Assembly: GCA_017521405.1 (NCBI GenBank)
Contig: JAFXCP010000007.1
Coordinates: forward strand, 1 to 38,355
Source: Akkermansia sp.
Lineage (GTDB): Bacteria; Verrucomicrobiota; Verrucomicrobiia; Verrucomicrobiales; Akkermansiaceae
Direction: 5' to 3'
DNA length: 38,355 bases
Part shown: one piece after another, positions 31,709 to 38,355 of the stretch
Layout of the letters: each line of letters begins with the position of its first letter
Position numbering within the stretch: the first letter of the stretch is position 1
Notes under the pieces: generated by a model
The model's input: the letters and a program-made list of their open reading frames with translations, nothing else
Told to the model about the DNA's origin: nothing
Databases searched by the model: none
Program-made: the position numbers and the translations under genes

Positions 31709-32722
31709 TTAAATTGTACTCTCACTATCCCATCCCTCAAGTTCCATATTTAGCTTGGTACTTCTTTGCCGGGATTGCAAATCATCATAAAATATTCGTT
31801 TCCCCGGGATTTTCATATTTATTAAGCGTTGTTTTTGTCTCAACGCTGATTGTACATCTTTAGAATATAAACGGATTTGTATTTCTTCCCTATTTAAATG
31901 ACTGAAGATTTCTTCAAAATACGGGACATCCACAGAAGAAAGAGAATGTCCATAGATTCTTATTTCCCTTAAATCAGATAAAGAATTGAAAAAATCCTGA
32001 TTTTCACTAATAATAGTCCTAGTGTCTTTCTTTAATTCTGAAACACTCAATGCAATTTGCTCAAGTCCAGAATCATAGGCGTATTCTGATGATTCGTAAT
32101 CTGTCATTTCATCTGGGAGTGAATCAGAGAGAAAACTATACTGTGCATCAGGAGGGGTTAGTAATTCCATGATTTTATCCCGATTAACTGAATGGCCATA
32201 TACTAGGTCGGAATTCTCTCCGCTAATGCCGTGTATATGTAAAATTTGTGTTTCAGGTATATTATATATTAGTTCCAATGTTTTGGTGTAATTGAATGTC
32301 AAAAACATCACATGCGATGATAACGGAATATCAACTTTTTGCTTTACTTTTTCCTTGTTAATTTCAATCTGAGAAATCCACTTCGAAAATGACTCAGTAA
32401 GGTCGTTATACATGCATTGCAGTTCTTCCTTACATGATTGCTGAAATTGATGATATTCACTGCACGAAAAGTCAACTGCCATATAACGCGGTGGAGTATA
32501 CAATTCCATAAGGTGGTATGGATCCAAGTATTGAAGAGACTCTTCAAAATCAGACCAAAAATCCGAATTTTCGTTAACGTTATAGTATAAAGACATTCTC
32601 TCTAATAGTGCAGGATTTGTTTCTAGCAAGAACTCGTGAAAATCTGCATAACGAGTTGGCAAACCGTGTTGCAAGTCAAACCCATTTCCGATAATGTAAA
32701 GCAATTTTATTTTTTCTTTCAT
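31709..32722 (-). CDS. abiH: AbiH-family phage abortive-infection protein
   Basis: The 337-residue protein has the AbiH landmarks: N-terminal IIGNGFDLQHGLPTRYADFH (residues 10-29), FNYTKTLELIY (about 142-153) followed by LHIHG, and IYGHSLSSVDVPYF (about 256-270). The GNGFDL segment looks like a nucleotide-binding loop, and the FNYT, HIHG and GHS motifs recall SIR2-like folds. AbiH was described in lactococci as blocking phage propagation by an unclear mechanism. The gene is AT-rich compared with the core genes. It lies last in a minus-strand defence cluster, after a broken TOPRIM fragment, and just before a repeat-borne terminator. Confidence 0.85.
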   Translation of the reverse strand: MKEKIKLLYIIGNGFDLQHGLPTRYADFHEFLLETNPALLERMSLYYNVNENSDFWSDFEESLQYLDPYHLMELYTPPRYMAVDFSCSEYHQFQQSCKEELQCMYNDLTESFSKWISQIEINKEKVKQKVDIPLSSHVMFLTFNYTKTLELIYNIPETQILHIHGISGENSDLVYGHSVNRDKIMELLTPPDAQYSFLSDSLPDEMTDYESSEYAYDSGLEQIALSVSELKKDTRTIISENQDFFNSLSDLREIRIYGHSLSSVDVPYFEEIFSHLNREEIQIRLYSKDVQSALRQKQRLINMKIPGKRIFYDDLQSRQRSTKLNMELEGWDSESTI

Positions 32723-32773
32723 AATATATCAGGCGCTTGTTTAGATATACTTAATTCAAGTTATCTTCATCCC

Positions 32774-32985
32774 TTAAGAGATGACTAATGCTGTTGAGAG
32801 GAGTGTGCTTTTTTTGCTGCGACGACTCAATATCTTGCGCGATAGGATGTGCTGATTGCAACCTCTTTCCAAGGGACGCAGCACTTCCTGTTTGGAGATG
32901 TAGTCCCATGAGTCAATGTATTCGCTGACTAGCACGGCCGGAGGAACATCTGAAATGTAGTTGAGAAAATCTGTCGGGGTGTCCC
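32774..32985 (-). pseudogene. 3' fragment of a second TOPRIM-like gene
   Basis: Positions 32826-32985 align without gaps to the 3' end of the intact TOPRIM-like gene (34513-34672), with about 22 mismatches in 160 bases by hand count. The minus-strand frame stays open for 69 codons (DTPTDFLNYISDVPPAVL..., against DTPTDFLNFISTVPPAVP in the intact gene) and ends with a different tail (STALVIS). It has no usable start, and the catalytic N-terminal half is missing. The mismatches are too many for a recent tandem copy, so it is more likely the leftover of a related cassette. It sits between the coiled-coil gene and abiH. Confidence 0.85.
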
Positions 32986-33053
32986 CATGATAAAACTGCG
33001 TTGTATTTGTAATCCCTCCTTCGTAAAAAGGAGAGTTTTGTTTTTTTTACTCA

Positions 33054-34451
33054 TTACAGCTTATTGTTTTGAGGATTACTATATGCTTTCGCTATGTCAA
33101 TACAGGCTTTTGAAAACATTTTAAATTCTTTAGATTTGAAGAAATCGGTGCAATCTTTCCCATTTGTTATTATGGGTTGAGTATACAGCTTTTCCACAGT
33201 ATCCATCAATAATGTGCATTTATTTCTGTCCTTTTCTCCATCAAGTTGATCTAAATAAGAGGTTAGAGTGGCTGCTACTGCTTCTCTAAAGGCATATTCT
33301 TCTAGTAAATGTCTTTCTTTTTTGTACTGTGCTAAGATAAACCATAACAGTACAACTGCAGGCGAGGTTTTGGCTACATTGACAATTAAATTTGCAAAAA
33401 TGATGATGCCGGTATCGGAAAGTTGCGTACCCTCTGCAAGATTTGTGTGCAAATGGGTGAATACATACCATATCCACCATCCTAAAGCTACGATACCAAT
33501 AAAACAAAAGAGTCGCCAAAACAACGCAGACCACCAAATTGCTCTTTTTCGTTTATTGAAGCTATGAGTCAATGTTCCATCGTTAATAAAATGCATCATC
33601 TTTCTCACTTCTTCAGCATGTGATGATACCTGTGCGAAATCTGATGCGATTTGTGTTATCTTCGATTTTGCTTCTTCGGTAAAATCAACCAAAGACTTTT
33701 TGCTCGCTGCAATATTGTTGTTGCTAGCCGAAATTTGATCGCTTACAATACTCTGGGAGTTTTCAAGACTATCTATAATCTTTTTAGTCTTGTTGTCTGA
33801 TTCTGTTATTGATTTCTCAAGCTTTACCGTATTACTTTCTATGTTCCGAATATTATTTAAGATTGTGTTGGATTCGGATTGATTTATCCTTAATGTCTCT
33901 AGTTCTTGTCGTTTTGTGCTAATAAGTTTTTCAATCTCTGTTTTTTTGTTACCCAACACTTCAATCAACTCGTCCACCTTATTTTCTCTCTCTTTAGCAT
34001 GAAGCAATGAAAGTTTCAGTTTTTCCTCGAGGTCAACCAAAGATTTATTAGTGCTTGTCCGCCCTCGCTTGTTTTGCATCCAGATGCCACAGTGCATTTC
34101 GAAATAAACAAGAGCTTTTACATATTGAGCCGCTTGTTCATATGAGGCACTAGCAAAATAATTTCTAATATTATCAATATTAGAGCTTAACGAAAAGCTA
34201 CCATATGATGACAATGGAACATTGTCGGATGGGAGAACTTTCCAATTTCCGGTTTCCAAAAACTCGTTTAACAAATCAATTGCCTTACGTGACTCAGCAA
34301 AAAGCTCAGCAATGGTATACTCTCCCACTAGAACAGTGTCAACCGTATTTGCATCAGTGTCTTTGTACTTCTTCTGGAAAGGCGTATCAAAATCAGCCTT
34401 TTGGTACTCCACTATTGCATCTAAAATCCTTTGTCTTTGAGCTGAATTCAT
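33054..34451 (-). CDS. Coiled-coil protein with two membrane helices, unknown function
   Basis: I do not recognise this 465-residue protein. The N-terminal 130 residues are mixed helix-rich sequence. Residues of about 135-275 are a long heptad-like coiled coil rich in Glu, Lys, Asn and Ser. Two membrane helices follow, near 303-330 (many Trp, such as WWSALFWRL and GWWIWYVF) and 345-373. A cytosolic C-terminal helical region (EEYAFREAVAATLTSYLDQL) ends the protein. There is no signal peptide. It starts 48 bases after the TOPRIM-like gene on the same strand, so cotranscription is likely. TOPRIM-gene sequences flank it on both sides. Its position inside a defence cluster makes a membrane-acting effector possible, but that is inference. 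Confidence 0.75.
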   Translation of the reverse strand: MNSAQRQRILDAIVEYQKADFDTPFQKKYKDTDANTVDTVLVGEYTIAELFAESRKAIDLLNEFLETGNWKVLPSDNVPLSSYGSFSLSSNIDNIRNYFASASYEQAAQYVKALVYFEMHCGIWMQNKRGRTSTNKSLVDLEEKLKLSLLHAKERENKVDELIEVLGNKKTEIEKLISTKRQELETLRINQSESNTILNNIRNIESNTVKLEKSITESDNKTKKIIDSLENSQSIVSDQISASNNNIAASKKSLVDFTEEAKSKITQIASDFAQVSSHAEEVRKMMHFINDGTLTHSFNKRKRAIWWSALFWRLFCFIGIVALGWWIWYVFTHLHTNLAEGTQLSDTGIIIFANLIVNVAKTSPAVVLLWFILAQYKKERHLLEEYAFREAVAATLTSYLDQLDGEKDRNKCTLLMDTVEKLYTQPIITNGKDCTDFFKSKEFKMFSKACIDIAKAYSNPQNNKL

Positions 34452-34499
34452 ACTAAAATAGCGTTGTTATTGTTGGAGTATGTCCTTATTTTTGTTCTT

Positions 34500-35213
34500 T
34501 TAGTTGTGTTTTCTCAATATCTTGTACAATAGGATGTGCAGATTGCAACCTCTTTTCAAGGAATGTAGCTCTCCCTGTTTGGTAATGTAGTTCCATGAGT
34601 CAACGTATTCGTTGGCTGGAACGGCCGGAGGAACAGTTGAAATGAAGTTGAGGAAATCTGTCGGGGTGTCCCTATACTTCTCATCGAATTGGTCGGCGAG
34701 TTTCAGTTTTTCTCTTGTTGTGCAATCTTTCTCAATATCAAACAAAACGTGTTCCAAGTTGCGAGAGCAATAGTATGCCTCGTAGGGGATGCTCTTGTAT
34801 GTAGTTCCCATGGTGGCTAGGAGGAGCATATTTCTACTCTTGGTTGCATTACGCTTTCTAACACTGTCCTTTGTCGGAGCTGTAATAGTTGTTGTCGTGT
34901 ATTGAAATCCGCTTGCTGTATCATCTTCCATAATTGCAGATTCCGGGACAAACGCACCATCCGTATCCATTAGATGAACAACTTGCAACAAGTCCTTAGG
35001 TTGCAGTCGATAGGAGGTCACAAATTTTCTAACCAAATCATTGAGCATTGTCTTTACGCTGGTTGTTCCTCGTCTCTCCAGCGTTGTTACGTCAGCACCG
35101 ACCACATGGAACCGGATTTTCTCATTGCTAAGCAACTTGGCAAGTACTCCCTCCAGTGCAGCGGCATCCGACTGCCCTTCCACTATGAACAATAAAACCT
35201 TTCTTGCTGCCAT
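34500..35213 (-). CDS. Small TOPRIM-like protein partnered with an AAA ATPase
   Basis: The 237-residue protein opens with LLFIVEGQSD, giving the TOPRIM-type Glu12, and has LMDTDG with Asp83 and Asp85 in a DxDG arrangement after a hydrophobic strand. TOPRIM folds bind metal and cut or join nucleic acids. Later segments (YYCSRNLEHVLFD, about 150-162) recall RloB/AbiL-type partners. It starts 5 bases after the ATPase gene, so the two form one unit. Split ATPase plus TOPRIM pairs are known in PARIS (AriA and AriB) and RloA/RloB-type systems, while OLD and Gabija GajA fuse the two parts. I cannot place it firmly in any of these. A broken relative lies at 32774-32985. Confidence 0.75.
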   Translation of the reverse strand: MAARKVLLFIVEGQSDAAALEGVLAKLLSNEKIRFHVVGADVTTLERRGTTSVKTMLNDLVRKFVTSYRLQPKDLLQVVHLMDTDGAFVPESAIMEDDTASGFQYTTTTITAPTKDSVRKRNATKSRNMLLLATMGTTYKSIPYEAYYCSRNLEHVLFDIEKDCTTREKLKLADQFDEKYRDTPTDFLNFISTVPPAVPANEYVDSWNYITKQGELHSLKRGCNLHILLYKILRKHN

Positions 35214-35218
35214 GGCTC

Positions 35219-36580
35219 TTAATCTCTCGGGATGGTCTTACGAATAGCGCGAGCAATTTCCGTTTTGTTGGTTTCTTCATACAGTTCCAGCTCCTGCCCC
35301 CCAATAAAGATAGAGCGCAGATATACATCTCGTAAGTTATTGCTTGCCTTGATATTCTTCATGCGGATAAATCGCTGATTCGGATCTACCGTGGTAAACA
35401 CCACGCTGCGCTTATCGAGCATTTCCAGAGGATGCAAGTTGTGTGCAGTGAAGATAAGCTGTCCTTGGGCATTTTCCTCCCATACAGAAAGAAGCTCACC
35501 CAGAAGATATTCAAAAATACTGGCATCAAGCTCATCCACAATCAGGCAGGAACCCGGAGTGTTGGAGACGATAATCCAATACAGCAAAATCGAGATAATC
35601 TTTTTAATGCCATCAGACTCGAACTTCAACGGTATCTCCACACCTTGACGGGAAGCTAAAAGCTCCATGCGCATCAGTTCTTCATTAATCGCACTCAGTT
35701 CAAGCCCCAGTTCCCGAACCTGCAATTCGAAGCCGGGAATAATCTTGCACATCACTTGATTCATGTGCGCAAGGGATTGTTTGAACTCCTGATATATGGG
35801 AAGCGGCAACGTTGACGGTGCGTTCAGATTAATCAGGCAGGTTCCCACAGCGGAACAATCGCAGTTTGAATCTGTGTGGGAAATAGGTATGGGCTGCAAG
35901 TTGACGTTAACCAAGCCAGATTTACTGTGTCCGATGACGAAAAGATTCCGTTCCGCATAGCAACGTACCGCACGAAGAGCCTCGCTACCTTCCGTCCCCA
36001 GCGTCATCAACAAGGGATACAGCCTTTGGTTGAAAATATATGAGGTACGCTCCTGATATGCCAATACCTTATTGATGACCAAATCTTGTCTGGAGCTGTT
36101 GCCTAAGACTTTACTGAAAGATGCATTAGGTACAAACTCTGCAACTGTCGGTAATTCCGGTTCCGTAAACTCTGCAACGGTGTTGGTTCGAGCTTTGGGG
36201 GCATTTGCCTTGATGGTAAAGCTCTCTTTCTTGACTCTAGCTCCATCGGCGTCATTGCCAATAGTGACCGCATATTGTGCAAAGATGTTGAAATTGTCGC
36301 GTTCTATGCTGAATAGAATGGCAACCGAAGCTTCCTTTTCCCCACAAGTAATCAAAGAAGCTGTGTCTGACTCCAATGGTAAACCGCAAATAAGTCGTTG
36401 CAGCAAAATGAAAGCATTGACTACGGATGTCTTGCCTGAACCATTCTGGCCATAAATGCCCAGCAGCTCTCCTTTTTCTGGCATATAGCCCGGGAGCCGA
36501 TTTGGCATGTCTATTTTCCCATGCCTGACATTTTTTATATTGGTAATCTCAAACGAGCATATACGCACCACCGTTTTCAT
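35219..36580 (-). CDS. OLD/ABC-like AAA ATPase of a defence module
   Basis: The 453-residue protein has Walker A GQNGSGKT (residues 44-51), an ESDGIKKIISILLYW signature-like helix near 320-340, Walker B CLIVDELDA near 345-352, and a switch-like FTAHNL near 378. This layout is that of AAA_15/AAA_21 proteins, whose ATPase heads dimerise like SMC or OLD proteins. A middle Cys pair (NCDCS) is notable. The final stretch (GGQELELYEETN) may contact the partner. It lies just upstream of the TOPRIM-like gene, as in known phage-sensing ATPase/nuclease pairs. A near-consensus promoter abuts its ATG. Confidence 0.82.
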   Translation of the reverse strand: MKTVVRICSFEITNIKNVRHGKIDMPNRLPGYMPEKGELLGIYGQNGSGKTSVVNAFILLQRLICGLPLESDTASLITCGEKEASVAILFSIERDNFNIFAQYAVTIGNDADGARVKKESFTIKANAPKARTNTVAEFTEPELPTVAEFVPNASFSKVLGNSSRQDLVINKVLAYQERTSYIFNQRLYPLLMTLGTEGSEALRAVRCYAERNLFVIGHSKSGLVNVNLQPIPISHTDSNCDCSAVGTCLINLNAPSTLPLPIYQEFKQSLAHMNQVMCKIIPGFELQVRELGLELSAINEELMRMELLASRQGVEIPLKFESDGIKKIISILLYWIIVSNTPGSCLIVDELDASIFEYLLGELLSVWEENAQGQLIFTAHNLHPLEMLDKRSVVFTTVDPNQRFIRMKNIKASNNLRDVYLRSIFIGGQELELYEETNKTEIARAIRKTIPRD

Positions 36581-36589
36581 AGCACGATT

Positions 36590-36617
36590 ATTTTACCAGA
36601 AAAAGAAGATTTGTCAA
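36590..36617 (-). promoter_or_regulatory. Proximal promoter of the ATPase operon
   Basis: On the minus strand, TTGACA (36617-36612) and TAAAAT (36595-36590) are 16 bases apart. The -10 box ends 9 bases before the ATG at 36580, so the transcript would have almost no leader. Confidence 0.75.
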
Positions 36618-36928
36618 CGGCAGATATACAAACCGGCATAAAAAATACCTTTATTTGTTTTATTTGTAGCCTGGAAGCCTGTTTTCGGTAGCTCGATAGA
36701 GAAGTAGAAACGCCATTTCCGGTTCAATACATGTAAAATTGGACTTGATTCTTATTCTGCACGTGCCCCATATACGCTAACTTATACGCCTCTCTTCTTG
36801 TTGAAAACGAGTTGTTCTTCCCACAAAGTCCTTTCTAGATGATTGGTTTATGTTCGATGAGGAAAATTATATATAACGTGGAGTTTGTGTCGTGTCAATT
36901 TATTGTGTTAGAAATTATGGTGTTACAA
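36618..36928 (-). other. Leader or ncRNA region between two promoters
   Basis: This AT-rich stretch of about 310 bases has no convincing protein gene. On the minus strand it would be transcribed from the distal promoter at 36898. It holds only very short ORFs (for example MGHVQNKNQ...) and no clear terminator. It might be a long leader or encode a small RNA, but nothing I can see decides between these. Confidence 0.4.
36870..36898 (-). promoter_or_regulatory. Distal promoter upstream of the ATPase operon
   Basis: A perfect TTGACA (36898-36893), 17 bases, and TATATA (36875-36870, within TATATATAAT) on the minus strand. It lies about 290 bases before the ATPase start and just after the end of the upstream ORF. 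Confidence 0.72.
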
Positions 36929-37387
36929 TTAACGAATCAAATTTTTTGCGCGAGATTTAATGCAGGTCGCGCATGCCTGATGTGACCTCAAGTGATATAG
37001 TCTGCTGGTTTTGTAATCCAAGTACACAACAAATCTTTTATTTTCTTCCTCTTGCACCTGAGCCGGAGCCAGATTCAGCAATTTCTCAACGGGAATACGC
37101 CAGAAACAAACCTTACCTCGGATTCCGCAATAGAACAGCCAGTATTTTTTCCTTAGTTTTTCTGCACGTAGTTTCTTGTATGGAATACGCATAACACACC
37201 ATTCCGGATACTTCAAATCAGAAGAAAGAGAAATGGACACATTCCTTCTCTGGCTCCTTATGCTGGGAGTCTTTCCGAGAGGAAGGTTTTGTAGCGAGTC
37301 ATGATAAACATACACATTCTGCACACGCAGGAACAGTTTGCCAATCAATCGTTCCCATGCCGCATTGAAACCTTCTTCGGACGACAT
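36929..37387 (-). CDS. Hypothetical protein, N-terminus uncertain
   Basis: The frame is open from 37720 (263 codons), but its first third crosses the 85-bp repeat and other repeated sequence, so I take the first clear internal ATG (37387; MSSEEGFNAAWERLIG), giving 152 residues. The sequence just upstream (KIAQNLRDLSVAPIIIQVRNK) also looks protein-like, so the true start may be a GTG or TTG further up. The body has a basic pattern with strands (VCFWRIPVEKLL, RFVVYLDYKTSRLYHL) and a C-terminal CATC pair. I recognise no family. It precedes the ATPase operon on the same strand and may be part of the island or a truncated gene. Confidence 0.5.
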   Translation of the reverse strand: MSSEEGFNAAWERLIGKLFLRVQNVYVYHDSLQNLPLGKTPSIRSQRRNVSISLSSDLKYPEWCVMRIPYKKLRAEKLRKKYWLFYCGIRGKVCFWRIPVEKLLNLAPAQVQEEENKRFVVYLDYKTSRLYHLRSHQACATCIKSRAKNLIR

Positions 37388-37499
37388 TTTGTTCCTAACC
37401 TGAATGATAATAGGAGCTACTGATAAGTCCCGTAGATTCTGGGCGATTTTCTGAATTCTCCCTTTTTCCCCAGGCTGCTGGAACAAATAGGCATATATG

Positions 37500-37592
37500 G
37501 CTCTTCTGCAATAATTGAGGAATGACCAACGGACGCAAGAAACGCAGGCGGAGAAATCTATTAGTAAAAGGTAGAAAAACAGGGCTTGACCC
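37500..37592. repeat. Diverged repeat unit, copy 1
   Basis: It begins with GCTCTTCTGCAATAAT (37500-37515), continues with GGAATGA and an AAG/AGA-rich stretch, and ends in GGGCTTGACCC (37582-37592). A second GGGCTTGACCC lies at 37600-37610, with a CCCAA-AAA-TTGGG palindrome between. It matches 37794-37890. On the plus strand, ATG 37522 opens a 66-codon Lys/Arg-rich frame that runs on through the 85-bp repeat. I doubt it is a gene. Confidence 0.7.
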
Positions 37593-37612
37593 AAAAATTG
37601 GGCTTGACCCGG

Positions 37613-37697
37613 ATAAACTAAAAAAGCCTGCTTTCCAAATTGTGTCGGAAAGCAGGCTCGGCGAATACCCTTTGAGAAGGGTACGTCTCCAAGGATA
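37613..37697. repeat. 85-bp direct repeat, right copy
   Basis: It is 83/85 identical by hand count to 31442-31526 and in the same orientation. It marks the right edge of the bracketed defence-like segment, 6.17 kb from the left copy. Confidence 0.95.
37619..37658 (-). terminator. Minus-strand terminator inside the right repeat
   Basis: The same 12-bp stem (37625-37636 with 37647-37658) is followed on the minus strand by a T-run. It would insulate the island from minus-strand transcription coming from the right. Confidence 0.8.
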
Positions 37698-37793
37698 CGG
37701 GCAAAAAAATGAGAAAACATAAAACCATATCTATAAGTATTTTATAAAACAGAGCAAAGGGTTTAAGATGGGGCTTTTTGGGGCTTTTTTTTC

Positions 37794-37890
37794 GCTCTTC
37801 TGCAATAATGGTGGAATGAGCCCAGCAAGGAAGAAAACGAAACCGGAGAAAACCATCAAGAAAGAGCAGAAAATTATTTAGGCTTGACCC
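37794..37890. repeat. Diverged repeat unit, copy 2
   Basis: It starts with the same 16 bases, GCTCTTCTGCAATAAT, has GGAATGA 6 bases later, a purine-rich stretch coding a 21-residue Lys-rich peptide on the plus strand, and ends in AGGCTTGACCC. The core is diverged from copy 1, but both ends are conserved. A GGGGCTTTTT direct duplication precedes it at about 37770-37792. Confidence 0.7.
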
Positions 37891-38355
37891 GTTGTTTTTA
37901 CTGAAGAATCCTCTGAGACGCTGAGCGTTAGAGGTTTACAAGATTTATATCCTTAGAGAAGAGTGCAACACTTCGTAACAGAATGATACTACGAATATTA
38001 CGAAGCACCTTTAATTTTACCCTGTCTGAGCATATACGGAACAAGTCCTTTCTTTTTATGTGAGTTTGCCGCGGGTCTGTTTCAGATTTGCTGGTGTTTA
38101 TTTCCGATTTGGCTCGATTCAATGAAATTAAGTCATTGAATGTCAGGCTAAGAATACCTAGTGTCATAAAAATGCATTTTTGTAACTTTACAAGCACTCT
38201 GAAATAGCGCTCAGTAGGTCATTTCTGTAACAGATGTAAGCAATTGGTTAAGTATTTGTTCTCTGTGGGTCACAGAAAATATCTACTTCTTAGACATCCT
38301 AACTCTATACCCTCAAGAATGCTCTATTTTACCTATTTTTACCAGCAGATTTGAA
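37891..38355. other. AT-rich end region, no convincing gene
   Basis: A minus-strand frame at 37928-38197 (89 codons, MLVKLQKCIFM...) has no recognisable family and poor coding character, so I do not call it. An imperfect inverted repeat (CCTCTGAGACGC with GCGTTAGAGG) lies at about 37909-37933. Nothing else stands out up to the window end. Confidence 0.4.

Noticed and set aside
34500-36580. Naming the pair PARIS (ariA/ariB), Gabija or a retron system
   Set aside because: Only the general ATPase plus TOPRIM logic is visible. The TOPRIM protein is short, family-specific motifs cannot be confirmed by eye, and no reverse transcriptase or UvrD-like helicase is present.
37928-38197. 89-codon minus-strand ORF
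   Set aside because: It has no family resemblance, lies in AT-rich repeat-laden sequence, and shows no promoter or binding site I can defend.

Overview
The window looks like the chromosome of an Akkermansia relative (Verrucomicrobiota, probably Akkermansiaceae). The 16S rRNA 5' end matches the Akkermansia pattern as far as I remember it. Two secreted proteins end in the PEP-CTERM tail common in that group (PEPATS, hydrophobic stretch, RRRRK). The housekeeping genes lie in a moderately GC-rich background, and no database search was possible.

Layout. 1-770: the 5' third of a 16S rRNA gene on the minus strand, its leader and a near-consensus rrn promoter. 985-9552: a giant secreted protein with an N-terminal S6 (IgA-protease/SPATE-like) serine protease domain, a very long beta-helical passenger and a PEP-CTERM tail. 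9851-13265 (minus): a PpiD/SurA-like periplasmic foldase followed by a POT-family peptide transporter. 13432-15252: thiC. 15329-20073: a cobalamin riboswitch followed by a tight btuB-like receptor, family-5 solute-binding protein and TonB-like cluster, running with minimal gaps into polA, ispF and pncC. 23887-26586 (minus): a Sel1-repeat protein, pth and leuA. 26698-27951: a small lipoprotein and an outer-membrane barrel protein. 28055-31114: a second, shorter PEP-CTERM S6-like protease, paralogous to the first.

From about 31.4 kb the sequence becomes visibly AT-rich and accessory. Two 85-bp direct repeats (31442-31526 and 37613-37697), each carrying a minus-strand terminator hairpin, bracket about 6.1 kb of minus-strand genes. 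These are an unrecognised ORF, an OLD-like AAA ATPase, a small TOPRIM-like protein, a coiled-coil protein with two membrane helices, a broken copy of the TOPRIM gene's 3' end, and an AbiH-family protein. I read this as a defence island assembled by recombination. The ATPase/TOPRIM/membrane-protein trio is the best candidate for an undescribed system. The last 650 bases hold further short repeats and no convincing gene.
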